A DNA stretch of 5,691 nucleotides, from assembly GCA_964361795.1 (NCBI GenBank), contig CAYIBZ010000037.1, positions 1 to 5,691 of the forward strand. The letters are read 5' to 3'. This DNA is from CAYIBZ01 sp964361795 (lineage in GTDB: Bacteria; Patescibacteriota; Minisyncoccia; UBA6257; WO2-44-18). Below, in pieces: positions 5,440-5,691 of the stretch. Position 1 is the stretch's first letter, and the number at the start of each line of letters is the position of its first letter. The position numbers and the translations under genes are program-made. The notes beneath the pieces were generated by a model, which was not told where the DNA came from, did not search any database, and saw only the letters and a program-made list of their open reading frames with translations.

Positions 5440-5477
5440 CACTATTACATGTCATAGTACTATGACATGTAATAGTG
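5440..5477. repeat. 38-bp perfect palindrome
   Basis: The arm 5440-5458, beginning CACTATTACATG, is followed at once by its exact reverse complement (5459-5477), with no mismatch and no spacer. Each arm contains ACATGT, itself a palindrome. Five T residues stand at 5482-5486, 4 nt after the plus-strand stem, so it may act as a second terminator. It lies 51 bp before the -35 region of the next gene, so an operator or recombination site is also possible. Confidence 0.9.
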
Positions 5478-5514
5478 ACGATTTTTAACGCAAGCGCGTA
5501 ATTAGAGAAATTGA

Positions 5515-5578
5515 ACCATTACGTACCATTGTTTTTCTCTCCCAACTATGTTATAATACCCCCGTACTTTGAAATGGT
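5515..5578. promoter_or_regulatory. Repeated ACCATT half-sites around the last promoter
   Basis: ACCATT occurs at 5515-5520 and again at 5525-5530, exactly 10 bp apart (one helical turn), the second copy overlapping the -35 box. Its reverse complement AATGGT is at 5573-5578 in the leader; with flanking bases GAACCATT (5513-5520) and AATGGTTC (5573-5580) form an 8-bp inverted repeat. Binding there would cover the promoter on both sides. The regulator is unknown and the sites are short. Confidence 0.4.
5529..5557 (+). promoter_or_regulatory. Extended -10 promoter for the last gene
   Basis: A perfect TATAAT (5552-5557) is preceded by TG at 5549-5550, the extended -10 motif. The 17-bp spacer places TTGTTT (5529-5534) as a weak -35 box with three of six bases, which is normal for extended -10 promoters. 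The predicted start is near 5564, leaving about 50 nt of leader. Confidence 0.8.
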
Positions 5579-5600
5579 TCGACCCGGCTCACCATGAATG

Positions 5601-5607
5601 GAAGGAG
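5601..5607 (+). promoter_or_regulatory. Ribosome binding site of the last gene
   Basis: GAAGGAG lies 7 nt before the ATG at 5615, ideal spacing. This chooses 5615 over the in-frame ATG at 5594, which has no ribosome site before it and would place this site inside the coding region. Confidence 0.85.
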
Positions 5608-5614
5608 AAAGATC

Positions 5615-5691
5615 ATGAAAGTCCCTCCCGATCTTCAAGCCGAGATCGCCAGACGAAGAGAATCTTGCATCGGCTATCTTCTCTGTTCAGA
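5615..5691 (+). CDS. Unrecognised protein, N-terminal 25 residues (3' end outside window)
   Basis: The frame is open from the ATG to the window edge. The start is supported by an ideal ribosome site and an extended -10 promoter upstream. The visible residues begin MKVPPDLQAEIARRRESC and continue IGYLLC, a short helical, charged opening with two Cys residues (18 and 24). This is too little to name a family. It is clearly separated from the glycosyltransferase by terminator-like hairpins, so it starts a new transcription unit. Confidence 0.7.
   Translation, partial: MKVPPDLQAEIARRRESCIGYLLCS

Larger units (their letters stand above)
5222..5614. other. Gene-free region rich in inverted repeats
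   Basis: About 390 bp separate the glycosyltransferase stop from the next start codon. The first 170 bp hold, in order, a 24-bp palindrome, hairpin element copy B, a 12-bp bulged hairpin and a 13-bp hairpin followed by a T-rich tail. A 38-bp perfect palindrome then lies in AT-rich DNA, and the last 100 bp carry the promoter and leader of the next gene. No convincing protein-coding gene, tRNA or mobile element was found here. The density of perfect stems suggests either stacked terminators or a structured transcript. Confidence 0.7.

Noticed and set aside
5248..5477. CRISPR array or integron attachment array
   Set aside because: The inverted repeats differ from one another in sequence and length, and there are no regular repeats with spacers and no integrase nearby.
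5594..5614. Upstream in-frame ATG for the last gene
   Set aside because: No ribosome site precedes it, while an ideal one lies between it and the ATG at 5615.

Overview
The window holds four complete genes and two partial ones, each with compact bacterial signals: short intergenic gaps, intrinsic terminators and AAGGAGG-type ribosome sites. TGA is used as a normal stop (the first gene, the minus-strand gene and the glycosyltransferase all end in it), so a code that reads UGA as an amino acid is unlikely. The small minus-strand protein and the style of the membrane glycosyltransferase resemble proteins I associate with Patescibacteria (candidate phyla radiation, Parcubacteria-like). This placement is an inference of moderate strength, made without any database search. 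No CRISPR array, tRNA, rRNA, insertion sequence or phage gene was seen.

Layout from left to right: (1) the 3' end of a DUF5701-like gene (1-294) and its terminator. (2) A gap of about 220 bp with three ACGAAT repeats, one copy of a two-copy hairpin element, a good promoter and a leader hairpin. (3) A long acyl-CoA dehydrogenase of VLCAD/ACAD9 type (554-2464) with its own terminator. (4) A near-consensus promoter and a small HAD phosphatase of the RNA-repair-associated type (2556-2999). (5) A convergent small minus-strand protein with a DUF4258/BrnT/RelE-like look (3020-3361). (6) A divergent multi-spanning GT-C (PMT/ArnT-like) glycosyltransferase (3380-5221), only 18 bp from the previous gene's start. 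(7) About 390 bp without a gene, holding four strong inverted repeats and the second copy of the hairpin element. (8) The first 25 codons of an unrecognised gene (5615 onward), behind an extended -10 promoter.

The genes do not form one pathway. Every complete gene appears to be its own transcription unit, with a promoter or promoter-like sequence in front; terminators follow the dehydrogenase and the HAD gene. The dehydrogenase would act on acyl-CoA thioesters but has no other fatty-acid gene beside it. The glycosyltransferase would act at the membrane on a lipid-linked sugar. The most unusual content is in the intergenic DNA: a hairpin element found twice about 4.9 kb apart, a 38-bp perfect palindrome in a cluster of inverted repeats, a divergent pair of SD-less starts with overlapping -10 boxes, and repeated ACCATT half-sites around the last promoter.
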